From Pogonophryne albipinna (lineage: Eukaryota > Chordata > Actinopteri > Perciformes > Artedidraconidae), in the NCBI GenBank assembly GCA_028583405.1, contig CM053252.1:40172871-40236870 (forward strand): a DNA stretch of 64,000 nt, given 5' to 3'. Shown here in pieces: positions 32,136 through 42,826 of this stretch. Position 1 is the first letter of the stretch. The number at the start of each line of letters is the position of its first letter. The position numbers were made by a program, and so were the translations under genes. The notes under the pieces were generated by a model that had not been told where the DNA came from, searched no databases, and saw only the letters and a list, made by a program, of their open reading frames with translations.

Positions 32136-35126
32136 CTAACTATAAGCTTTATCAAAAAGGAAGGTCTTAAGCGCACTCTTAAAAACGGATAGGGTGTCTG
32201 CCGCCCGAACACAAACTGGAAGCTGATTCCACAAATGTGGAGCTTGATAAGAAAAGGCTCTGGCTCCCATTGTACTTTTAGAGACTCTAGGAACAACCAA
32301 CAACCCTGCATTCTTGGAACGCAATGCCCTAGTAGGACAGTAGGGTATAATGAGTTCTTTAAGGTAAGATGGCGCCTGCCCATTAAGGGCTTTGTAGGCG
32401 AGAAGAAGAATTTTAAATTCTATCCTGTGTTCTATAGGGAGCCAGTGTAAGGCAGCCAGAACAGGAGTAATGTGGTCCCTTTTCCTAACTCTGGTTAGTA
32501 CACGAGCTGCAGCATTTTGAATCAGCTGAAGCGACTTGACTGACTTCTTGGTACACCCTGATAATAAAGAGTTACAATAATCCAGCCTTGAAGTAACAAA
32601 TGCATGGACTAGTTTCTCTGCATCGTTTTGAGGCAAGATATGCCTGATTTTTGCAATGTTACGTAGATGGAAGTAGGCGGTCCTTGAAATTGATTTTATG
32701 TGGGCGTTAAAGGATAAATCCTGATCAAATATAACACCAAGATTCCTTACAGTCTCACTGGAGGCCAAATTAATGCCATCCATAGTTAGTATATCTTTAG
32801 ATAATTTGTTTCGTAGATTCTTCGGGCCAAGTACAATAACTTCAGTTTTGGTCGTGTTTAACATCAAAAAGTTTAAGGTCATCCACGTTTTTAAGTCCTT
32901 GAGGCAGTCTTGAATTTTATTTAGATGATTAATTTCATCAGGCTTGATTGATAAATATAGTTGAGTATCATCTGCATAACAATGAAAATTTACAGAATGA
33001 TTCCTTATAATATTGCCTAACGGAAGCATATATAATGTGAACAAAATAGGTCCGAGCACTGAGCCCTGTGGCACTCCATGGCTAACTTTGGTTTGCGTGG
33101 AAGATTCATCATTGACACGTACAAACTGAGAGCGTTCAGATAGATAGGACCTAAACCAGCCTAAAGCAGTTCCCTGTATGCCAACTAAGTGCTCTAGTCT
33201 TTGCAATAAGATATCATGATCGATAGTATCAAATGCAGCACTGAGATCGAGCAAAACAAGAATAGAGACAAGTCCCTTGTCAGAGGCTATTAGAATGTCA
33301 TTTGTGACTTTAACCAGAGCTGTCTCTGTGCTATGATGTGTTCTAAAGCCAGACTGAAAATCTTCAAATAAATCATTGTTTTTTAAGTAATCACACAACT
33401 GTTTTGCGACTGCTTTCTCAAGAATTTTTGAGAGGAACGGAAGATTAGAAATAGGTCTATAATTGGCTAAAACCTCTGGATCGAGGTTGTGCTTTTTAAG
33501 AAGCGGTTTTATCACTGCTACTTTGAATGATTGTGGAACATAGCCTGATAATAAAGACATATTCATAATATTTAATAAAGAAGTGCTAATTAATGGAAAA
33601 ACTTCCTTCAACAGCTTAGTTGGAATTGGGTCTAACATACATGTTGATGGTTTAGAAGAGATCATATTGAATTTAATTGTTCAAGGTTAATGGCTGAAAA
33701 GCATTCTAGTTTACTATTGTTTTTCTTATGTCTAGAGTCTATCTAATTTTCATATTGTAAAGGTCTTTGGGCATAAAAGCTATTCAATTTTATTATTATT
33801 ATCTAGTGTAATATTAGAACTTACGTTTCCGGGAGCTGTTGATAACACTATACTGGTCAAAGGCAAGAGGTCATTAATTTTGTTTCTAAGAGTAACAATT
33901 TTATCGTTAAAAAAGCACATAAAATCATTACTACTGAGTGCTATGGGAATAGAAGGCTCAATCGAGCTGTGGCTCTCTGTCAGCCTGGCTACAGTGCTGA
34001 AAAGAAATCTTGCATTATTCTTATTCTCATCTATTAATGAAGAGTAGTAGGCTGCTCTCGCTTTACGCAGTGCTTTCTTATATTCATTGAGAGTAATATG
34101 CCAAATTAAACGAGATTCTTCAAGTTTAGTGGAACGCCATATCCTTTCAAGTTGTCTCGACTTTTGCTTTATTTTGCGGGTTTCGGCATTATGCCATGGA
34201 GCTAATCTATGTTGTTTTATTTTCTTCTTTTTCAAAGGAGCAACAGAGTCTAATTTTATTCGCAGCGCATCTGTAGCACTATCAACAACATGATCAATTT
34301 GGGGTGGTGTACATTTTGTATAAGTTTCCTCCCTTACATGCAGACATGCTATCGAGTTAAATATTGGTGGAATCTCTTCCTTAAATTTGGCTATAGCACT
34401 AACAGATAGGTTTCTGCTGCAGGAGCTTTTGACTAATGCTTTGTAGTCTAGTAACAGTACTTCAAAAGTTACTAAGAAATGGTCGGATAAAGCAGGATTA
34501 TGCGGTTCGACTAATAGTTGCTCAATTTCAATACCATAAGTCAGAACAAGGTCGAGAGTGTGATTATAGCAGTGGGTTGGTTTATTTACACTCTGACAGA
34601 AACCAACAGAATCTAATATAGAGTTAAATGCAACAGTAAGGCTATTTTTATCATCGTCAACATGAATATTAAAGTCACCTACGATAATTACTTTATCTGT
34701 TTTAAGTACCAAAGTTGATAAAAACTCAGAGAATTCTGATAAGAATTCTGAATAAGGACCTGGTGCACGGTACACTGTAACAAATAAGATTGGCTGCAAA
34801 GTTTTCCAGGTCGGATGCGTAAGACTAAAAACGAGACTTTCAAAGGAGGTATAATTTAATTTTGGTTTAGTATTGATAAGTAAACTTGAGTCAAAGATTG
34901 CTGCAACTCCACCTCCTCGGCCCACGCCTCGGGCAATATGAGTATTGATATGGCTGGGTGGAGTGGCCTCATTTATGCTGACATATTCTTCATGTCTCAA
35001 CCAAGTTTCAGTGAGACAGCATATATCAATATTATAATCTGATATTAAATCATTTACCAATATTGCTTTAGATGCTAGAGATCTTATGTTTAAGAGACCA
35101 CATTTAATATTCCTGTTTTGTTGCAC
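32136..35126 (-). pseudogene. LINE ORF2 (endonuclease + RT) of copy D, almost intact
   Basis: Starts at MQQNRNIKCGLLNIRSLASK (35126). The APE-like endonuclease shows CCLTETWL, GGGVAAIF, VTVYRAPG, IIVGDFNIHVD and LSDHFLVTF. The 448-residue frame ends at 33780 after a Lys-rich linker. A ~110-base stretch with stops follows, in which the family reading ([15 protein letters not shown]) can still be seen in another frame up to a one-base slip near 33663. The RT part then runs as one 509-residue frame from 33665 to 32136 with [68 protein letters not shown] and a complete C-terminus ending FLFDKAYS. Very few changes separate it from an active ORF2. Confidence 0.92.
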
Positions 35127-35332
35127 TGTAGTAGTTGTTACATTTACTTTATTAGGTTATTATGTATGACACCTCTATTAGGTTTTACCTTTAATTGTCC
35201 TTGGGCAGACACACACACCGCTAATATTGGGTATTTTATTGGGTTCGGGATTCCTATGGATGACTGCCTAGGAGAGAGCGCAGAGAAGCGTGTAAGACTG
35301 CGACTCCGCCTCCTGGTCTCAACTCCAGTTTG

Positions 35333-36189
35333 TCATGGATTAAGTCCACAAAGCCCTGAAATGTTTGCCGAAATGAGATCTGCACCTTCCAAAGTAGGAT
35401 GAATGCCGTCTCTCTTAATCAGACCAGGTTTTCCCCAGAAGGCTGTCCAATTATTTACGAAGCCCACATTGTTTGCTGGGCACCACCAAGACAACCAGCG
35501 CTGAAATGATGACATGCGGCTATACATGTCATCATTGATCAGATTGGGGAGGGGACCAGAGAAGATTACGGTGTCCGACATTGTTTTAGCATAACTACAC
35601 ACCGACTCCACATTAAGTTTGGTGCATTCTGATTGGCGTAAACGAACATCATTACCACCGACGTGAATAACAATCCTACTGTATTTACGTTTATTTTTAG
35701 CCAGCAGTTTAAGATGCGCCTCAACGTCGCCCGCTCTGGCCCCCGGAATGCATTGACTGTGGAGGCTTCGGTCTCTAAATTCACGTGTCTCATAATAGAG
35801 CTACCAATAACCAGAGTTGGCTTCTCAGCGGGTGTCTCGCTGAGTGGGGAATATCTGTTAGATACGTGAACGGGTTGGTGGGGACCTGCGGGTTTCGCGT
35901 TATGCCCCTTCTGAACAGTCACCCAGTCTCCCTGCTGCTCGGGAGTTGCCGGGGGACGGCTAATAGGAGCTATCTTTTGCCGGTCCGCACCGGCTAACAT
36001 GGGCTTTACTGTAGCTGAGTTACTTTCTAAGATGCGGAGCCGGGCTTCTATGGCTATGATTCCCGCCTCCAACCTAACAACTATACTACATTTAACACAT
36101 GTATCGGTACCAGTAAAGGAGGTAGGGAAGTAACCAAACATGAGACAGTTAGAGCAGGGAATAGCACCCGAGGGTGGGGAAAGAGCCAT
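35333..36189 (-). pseudogene. LINE ORF1 with Cys motif and SGNH esterase domain, copy D
   Basis: Starts at 36189 with CSNCLMFG...CVKC, a possible zinc-binding Cys2-Cys2 pair, then a short helical stretch (RLEAGIIAIEARLRILE). The esterase domain has block I in [11 protein letters not shown]; after a one-base loss near 35745 the frame resumes with [20 protein letters not shown] (block III) and SGPLPNL, and ends with [12 protein letters not shown] (block V, Asp and His present). All catalytic blocks survive, apart from the frameshift. Such ORF1s occur in CR1/L2-group LINEs. Confidence 0.85.
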
Positions 36190-36450
36190 GGCTAGCTATC
36201 AAGCTAAAGTAGCTACCGTTAGCAAACCCGAAAAGAGTGTAGGCAACTGTGGAGTTACAGTCGCTAAGAGAAGGAGAGTTGTGAGTGCTTAAGCTGTAGT
36301 AACGTGTGATTACAACGTCAGGCAGTTGCCGTGATCAAGAGTTTTAAAACGATCGATTAAGTTAAGATAATAAGCTATCAGCAACAGAACAGGCACACGG
36401 GATACCCGGAAATGACAATGACAACAACAACAACCGGAAGTTACAACATG

Positions 36451-39400
36451 CTTACCGCAATAGTGGTCCGTGTAGAAACCGTGTCATTCACGAAGATGAG
36501 TAAAGAACAACAGCACGGTCTCACTACCTTCACCTAGTTAGGAGGATACATTTGAGAAGAACATTTTGTTTGCACAAATAGATTTTTGGAAATCATTTAA
36601 TGGCCATCTATCTTGTGTCAAGATGCAAGACCAAAAAGAACTATTATGTCCGTGCTGCCATTGGATTTTGAATAACAATAATAATATTGAGATCTGCCAT
36701 GGTGGCCTAACCCCTTTGTTCATTTGACAGACACGTAATGTAAGATAAAAGCAGAGAACAAGAGAGAATAAAGTGCCAGGTCAGGAGATCCATTGTGTTT
36801 GAATCACAGTCGATAATAGTTTTGTTCTTCTGATCAATGACTGCCTCCTTGCCACACATACATCCACACATGTATACACTATTGATTTAGTGGACAGGAA
36901 ATAAGCAGGCAAGGTGATATGTACACTCGTTTTAGAAAAAGGCCAAATAGAGAGAGGAGTATTTTTGTTTCTTTGAGCTTAGTGATAAAAGAGAAGAGAG
37001 AAAAGACAGGAAGGGCCAATGACTAAAAGGGATAAAACAGAGAGGACAGGAAAAAGGGAAAGATTACACAGCAGGAGGGAAACAGTGCACATAGGGCTTT
37101 ATGTTACTTCTTCAATTGACTGAAACACTGTTATAGGATCTCATAGTTATTGTTGACTACTTTAAACTGGTGAGTCATGATGTTTCAGTGTTACCGGCAA
37201 CTCTCACACATGCACAGCGCTGGCCAAACAATTAGCTACGGGCTGGTAGTTGGCAAACATCTGTGGAGTGACATCATCTCCGGTGGCGACTAACAGCACA
37301 TGCTTCATCATCCCCATGGCTGCTGGAAGTCAATCGAAACTCGGTTGTTTGATTATACACAGGTTTGACTGCTCCTGTGACTGTGTTTACTGAGGCTGGA
37401 TGGAACTGCAGTGGAAGTGCTTTGATAGAACCAGGTAGTTATCATATGCATCTGGTTGTACATCATTTAAATGTGACCTATCAATACCTTGTTCGTCTTT
37501 TACAGCTGTTTAAATGACACAAGCATCATTTCAAGATGAGCAGCAAAACGGCACACAAACTTTCATCAACACAGAGCCAGTAGCCTGGGGAAGTGAGAGA
37601 TGATGATGATGAGAGAGCAATGATGAGGATGTTAAAAATAGAGGGACAGAACAAGCCTCAGGGGACCAGTTGATATCTGTTACCACCCACTGCTCCTACA
37701 GCACAGGAAAGGTGGACTACAAGAAAAAGGAACACTTCTTTCCTAATGAATCTGCATTTCCGAATATAGAGGAATAATTTCTGCATGTAAGAAATCCTAT
37801 TAATAGCAGCCTTTCAGTACATTATAATTGTATGATTTATATACTGACAGTACACAACATAGATAATTAGGGCAGAAACGACTATTCTTCCTGGGAACCT
37901 ACAAATCCCTCAAACAAAACATGGCTTTTAAAAAGGGTATCGAAACAGGAGTTTGAACAGAAATGGTGTTTTATTCAACACTTAATATGTAGATTTCTGC
38001 TACTCCTTCAATCAAAAGAATAGAGTTTGGTGATGACGTGAAATAGAGAGCGATCACGTTTGATGGGAGTTTTTGTCTTCACCACCTTTGCTGCAATTGC
38101 AGACAGTTTCTCTCATTAAGATGCCTTCAGTGTTCATTCTTCAGAAGTGTTTTATCCAGAGCTATATTATCCAAAGATGGCTCAAACACTCTAAACAAAT
38201 GGATTACGGGACAAACAGAAGAAAGCAGTTTCCGTATAGGTCGTCTCCTCCTCCCAAAAACTGACGGAAAAGTCAAGTGAAACTGCTAAATACTCTACTC
38301 TGTTACCTTATGATGCATTACAACACTTCTCTTGGTTCTTTTAAATAATGTGAGCTCATATGTTACTGATAATTAATAATCTAACCAGTTTTTTTAGCGT
38401 TAGCATGATTGAACTCTTTCCTTCTCTAAGGTCAAGCATAATGAAAAGCACAAGACCCATTCTAAATTTGATTAAACTGAGGTAGAAATAACACAATAAA
38501 TTAACTTGGGACACAAGACCCTATTCCAGGGGTTTTACTATATTTTTCTAAACAAATGACGTACTAACTAACAAAGATTTATTCTTCTCTGACTTTTTTT
38601 GATCTATTAGGAGAATGTGACAGGATGAGGTAAATGTGACATGTGAATATGAACTACACTGCATAAGATACCTAGCTCAAAATAAATAATATATACCTTT
38701 TAAAAATGCAGGCATTCAATATAAACCACACTGCTGAGAGTTTTTTTTAGGTCTACAAATAGCACCATTCCAGCTCTACTGGTCTGCATTGTGTTGAGGC
38801 ATTTTGTTCTGAGATGTTTTGGGAAATAATGCAGCAGATGGCAGGATGCTTTCTCTGACATGAAAACTAAAATATGCTGAGAGACAAAGGAAGACAAAAG
38901 ATGAGCAGGAAGACAGGTGGACATGTGGAGATGCTGCCTGGGGGTAAATACACTGGGTCATCTATCCAAGGTCAGTGAACCTTTGCAGACAGAGCCCTGC
39001 AGGAGATATGTTCTCCAAAGACACTCACAGCTTCAGTCTCTCTTACACGCACATCTTCTATGGTGTGAGAGGACTCGCCTCGAGGCTTGGCTTCTGTTTC
39101 ATGTCAACCCAGGAGCTCATATCCCACGAGAGCGTACTCCCCGATTCTTTCCTGCCTGTCTTCCTCTCTTACAATAAACATGTTGCACCTTGCAGCCCTT
39201 CACTTTCTCCTTCTGTTTTTAGTCCTGTTTTATCTTTCCAGTCCTCTGAGAAAAGAGGGAAGACTAGATCGATCTCCATCAGTCTGGGAGCAGACCTTCT
39301 ACTCTGAAAGTGAGACTGTGCCTCTGCCCATGTTCATCATGATGCTTCCAGGCATTTGAACATTCACCAGCAGCACTAACCAGAGCTGAAGAGGAACAGT

Positions 39401-40168
39401 GAGTGTAGTCAGTCAATCGATTAATTAGCAGCTAATTGTAATTAATTCCACAGGCTGAGCACCAGCTGCAATACAGGGCTGTAAACAGACATTATGCTGA
39501 GTTCTCAATACAGCTCCTCTACTCTCTTTAACAGCACTACCACCGAGGGATACATCAAACTCATGGACAGTTGTAGAGCACAATAAACTAGCCTGTTTAT
39601 TGCAAAGGAGTCAAAATGCTCTCCAATCAGCAATAATCAAACATAATATTTAACAAATCATTACACCCCTTGCCGACGGCTCTAGTCAAGCTCTAGCCTG
39701 CCGCTTTTACTGCTGTAGCTGAAGTTACTGTTTAACAAGAGTTGAGATAAAGTCCAAAGACAGACCACTCAGTTACTGTAGGGATCAAACTATCAAGTGA
39801 ATGAAGCTAACAAAAAAGTTACAGACTAAACAATGATTTATTCTGGCAGATATATTGCCACAATAAATCATTCTGGCATACATTGTTTCTGAAGCTGACA
39901 AATCAATCGGTCTTTAACACTTTGACTGCTGTCCTTAACAAGCACGTCTCAAGCACAGAAACACAAACTATTGCCACAGTACCAATTAGCTGGAGGACAG
40001 AGAGAACGAGAGATGGGAAAAGATATGCTAACCACCACACGGGGCTTTGCCAGCAGCAAAGATCTCAGACAACTGAGCCTTTAGCCATGAATGGAGCTGT
40101 ATCATAAAGATGGGACGACACAGACAGGCTTTTAACAACTAAACAAGCTTTTGTGTTTATAAGCTTAC
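36451..40168 (-). other. Intron of tmcc1-like gene, no exon recognised
   Basis: I see no TMCC coding sequence here on the minus strand. A short minus-strand frame at about 37213-37323 (starting MGMMKHVLLVATGDDV) has no recognised relatives. The stretch 38925-39360 is open in several + frames without family features. No clear transposon is recognised. Confidence 0.4.
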
Positions 40169-40207
40169 CTTTGAGTCCTGTCTACGAAGGCTGAAGCGCT
40201 GCACCAT
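40169..40207 (-). CDS. tmcc1: tmcc1-like alternative first coding exon
   Basis: On the minus strand an ATG at 40207 opens 13 codons, MVQRFSLRRQDSK, running directly into a consensus donor AAG|GTAAGC (exon end 40169) in phase 0. This is the same phase as the donor of the main N-terminal exon at 42258, so both can splice to the same downstream exon. A short basic N-terminus replacing the long Ser-rich one is what would be expected of a second promoter in TMCC1-type genes. Upstream (40208-40330) is a plausible 5' UTR. The exon is supported by start, donor, phase and position; homology over 13 residues alone is weak. Confidence 0.65.
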
Positions 40208-40618
40208 CCTTACTGACTGACGCACTCACAGCTGGAGCACCTGTTCTCCTGTCCCCACATTGATATCCCCACGAAAGTACACACAACCTCACATACAGTA
40301 CAGTCTGCATTTAAACACACACACATACTGAAGGTACAGGCTACCCTCCTCTCCAAACATCCATGAGGACACACTCTTCTAGTCCACACCGCTTTTGTCT
40401 ACTATGCAAACACAAGTGAGGAGAGAGAGAGAGAGAGAAAAGAGGGAGACGGAGATGAAAAAAGGGAGGGAGAGCAGGGAAAGAGAGAGATAAAGAAAGC
40501 TCAGCTGCGTTGCCTTGTACTCGTATTCACAGTGATCCCCTGAGCTCTGTCTCTCACAGACACACTCACTCAGACAAGACGCTCACACCACATGGCTTAC
40601 AATGCACACATGATTTAG

Positions 40619-40656
<38 letters not shown>

Positions 40657-42257
40657 TGAGTTCTTCAAGTCACACACACACACCCCCTCCATATCCTCTT
40701 CATACAAAATGCATCACACACACAGCCAGTGCTCAGCTCTCACTCATCTAGGTCGGGGCAAGGTTGCCTCCTGCTTCCTGTCAGTAAGCCGAAAGGGTGG
40801 GGTGAGGAAGAGGTGGTGGTAGAAGAGCAAGAGGAGGAGGAGGAGGAGATGGGGGGAGATGGGAGAGGAGGAGGGACCAGCTGATTGTCTATACTAACTA
40901 TCTCCAGGGACATAGGGAGGGGTACAGGGAAGAGAAAGAGAAGGAAAGAGGAAAGAAAGTCGAGGGGAGAACAAGGAGGGGGAAGTTGCTTTTTGAAACA
41001 AAAAACAAAAAAGGGAAAGACAAAAAGACCCATTCCTGCTCGTACACACTCATATTTAGACGAGCTATGAATCCCCAGGACCTCCACACACCTCCAAGGT
41101 CAACCACGCTGTTACTATGGCAACCCAAGCAGGGCGTAGTTCGAGGCTGCAAGTTTGGGGGTAACCACAGCGAATGATTGCATGACCTGAATGACATTGC
41201 TGTGTTGCTATGTGGAGGGTGGCTGTGATGATAGATAGAGATGTGTGAGACAAGTTATCTCATGGTCGTCTATAGCAACAGGACTGAAGGAGCACAGACT
41301 TCTGGATCTCAGCCCCGCCCCATCCCAGGTGGGGTCACTCACATAGGACTAAAGCATACTTTATTCATACTTAATTTTGTGGAAAAGGAAGGAGTCATTT
41401 AAATGTAGCACACTGATTAATTCATAGAGAAATTCATAGACAACCATCATCTGTGACACATTGATACAGAGTCCTTGCCTTGGCACATCTTATTTCCTCT
41501 ACACAAAGATCAGTCTAGCCTGCAACAATCATGATCTCATGACAACACAACCTCCACATGAACCAAGCCCAGTACAGTGCACAGCTGGTTAGCTGATCTC
41601 ACAGTGACCTCTGGTGGCAGACACAACAAACACAAGTCAGGTGGTTAGGTAGTTACACATCTGAATGTGAGGTTAAAGATTAGATTGTAAAGAGATGTGA
41701 GGTTTTAACAAACCAATACCAATACACACCAACAAATCCATGCCGATTATACTCCAACACAGAAGTTGTAGAACATGTAACTTCATAAATTATATCTGGA
41801 CTCAACAAACTAAAAAAAGGCTGAGATTTTCGAGAACTAGTTTTATTGCAATCTCATGTATTTCAAACAAGTATGACTTAAAATCATAAACAGGTGCACG
41901 TATGCAAACATTTAAACATCACTCCTGTTTACCCCAGGCATTGATTCAGTGAGCCTGACAAATGTTTTAAGAAAGTAATGAAATTGTCTCTAAAATTGGC
42001 AAATCTACTGTATTTGTGTGCATGAAAGTGTCTTATGTGTCTTAACTGTTAGCAAGCTGTACCATGCATATCTGACAGCATCTGCAGTTCAGACACCAGC
42101 AGACTTTCTTTCTGCATTCAAAGCTAATACAGCAGCATTGAAAGTCACATCGACAACAAGGTGAACCTCAGCTTTTGATTGACAGTTCACTGACAAACAA
42201 GGCCTGACACTAGTCAAAGGGTAGAAGAGACACATCGATCAGCCTGCTGTCACTCAC
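40208..42257 (-). other. Intron and probable internal promoter region of tmcc1-like gene
   Basis: Next to the alternative first exon lie purine-rich runs (40415-40500), a (CA)n tract (40622-40652) and purine-rich DNA at 40795-40985, of the sort often found near promoters. No TATA box is evident. The rest shows no exon or recognised repeat. Confidence 0.4.
40622..40652. repeat. (AC)n microsatellite
   Basis: About 15 uninterrupted AC/CA units. Confidence 0.95.
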
Positions 42258-42779
42258 CCTGTCCGTCTCCTCCGTGGAGTGGTACCCTGATGACAGCACC
42301 ACGTCCCCTCCAGTGTATCCCGGTGTGGGGCTGCTGGGGGTGGTGTCAGTAGTGGAAGAGGAGCGTGGACGGCTGATGTGATGCTGTGGATCGTGGGTGT
42401 AGCGGCGGTGCCGGGCCTGGGGGCTACCTCTCAGCAGAGGGTCTCGGTCTCCGCTCCCAGATCCCGACCCGGACCCTTTACTGCGGCGGCTCTGCAGGCT
42501 GGTCCCACGCCTCATCATGGCCGCAGCGCCTGAGCCCTGGCCAGCTGCGGAGGGAATCACAGGAGCAGAGAGGTGGTCAGATTCTGGACAGCAGGACCCC
42601 AAGGCATCCTCGTGGGCAGAGGGGGAGGAGCCACCTGCTGACACTACAGAAGAAGATGAGGAAGAAGACGAAGATGGGATGGCGGAGCGAGAGAGGGACA
42701 GGCGTTTACGCTGCTGCTGGAACAGCTGTTTCAGTCCCTGGCCAAGAACCCCAATGCTCTCCCGGGCGTTTTGGCTCAT
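42258..42779 (-). CDS. tmcc1: tmcc1-like N-terminal coding exon
   Basis: 174 codons from an ATG at 42779 to a consensus donor (gacagg|gtgagt) at 42258/42257, ending in phase 0. The start MSQNARESIGVLGQGLKQLF followed by QQQRKR, then MMRRGTSLQSRRSKG, an LRGSPQ motif and RPRSSSTTDT match the conserved N-terminal motifs of vertebrate TMCC1 (IGQGLKHLFQHQRRR, KRGTSLHSRR, RPRSSSTTD). A Ser run and a Gly-Ser run lie between. TMCC proteins are ER membrane proteins; the C-terminal coiled coils and two membrane segments are encoded downstream and are not seen here. LSK directly before the ATG is also conserved in the longer human isoform, but an in-frame TGA 12 codons further up supports this ATG unless a different splice is used. 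The acceptor may be at 42826. Confidence 0.9.
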
Positions 42780-42826
42780 CTTACTGAGAGAGGGGGGCTC
42801 TGACTGGGATGAGGCCCCTCTTCAAC

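Larger units (their letters stand above)
31528..36450 (-). mobile_element. L2-type LINE copy D, near full length
   Basis: On the minus strand from about 36450 to 31528: a 5' UTR, ORF1 with zinc-finger-like and esterase domains (36189-35333), ORF2 with endonuclease and RT (35126-32136), and a 3' UTR of about 600 bases. It ends in the widespread fish L2 sequence (tgtgatattgggctatataa) followed by (TTGA)n, seen on the + strand as tcaatcaatcaatcaatca at 31530. The 5' border is a guess (36400-36540). It is the best-preserved L2 copy here. Confidence 0.9.

Noticed and set aside
32136..35126. Endonuclease/RT frames as host genes or as retroviral pol
   Set aside because: Domain order (APE-like endonuclease before RT), no protease, RNase H, integrase or LTR, and LINE-type 3' tails show non-LTR retrotransposons.
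37213..37323. Short minus-strand frame MGMMKHVLLVATGDDV... as a small gene
   Set aside because: 37 codons, no family match, no splice or promoter context; could be chance.
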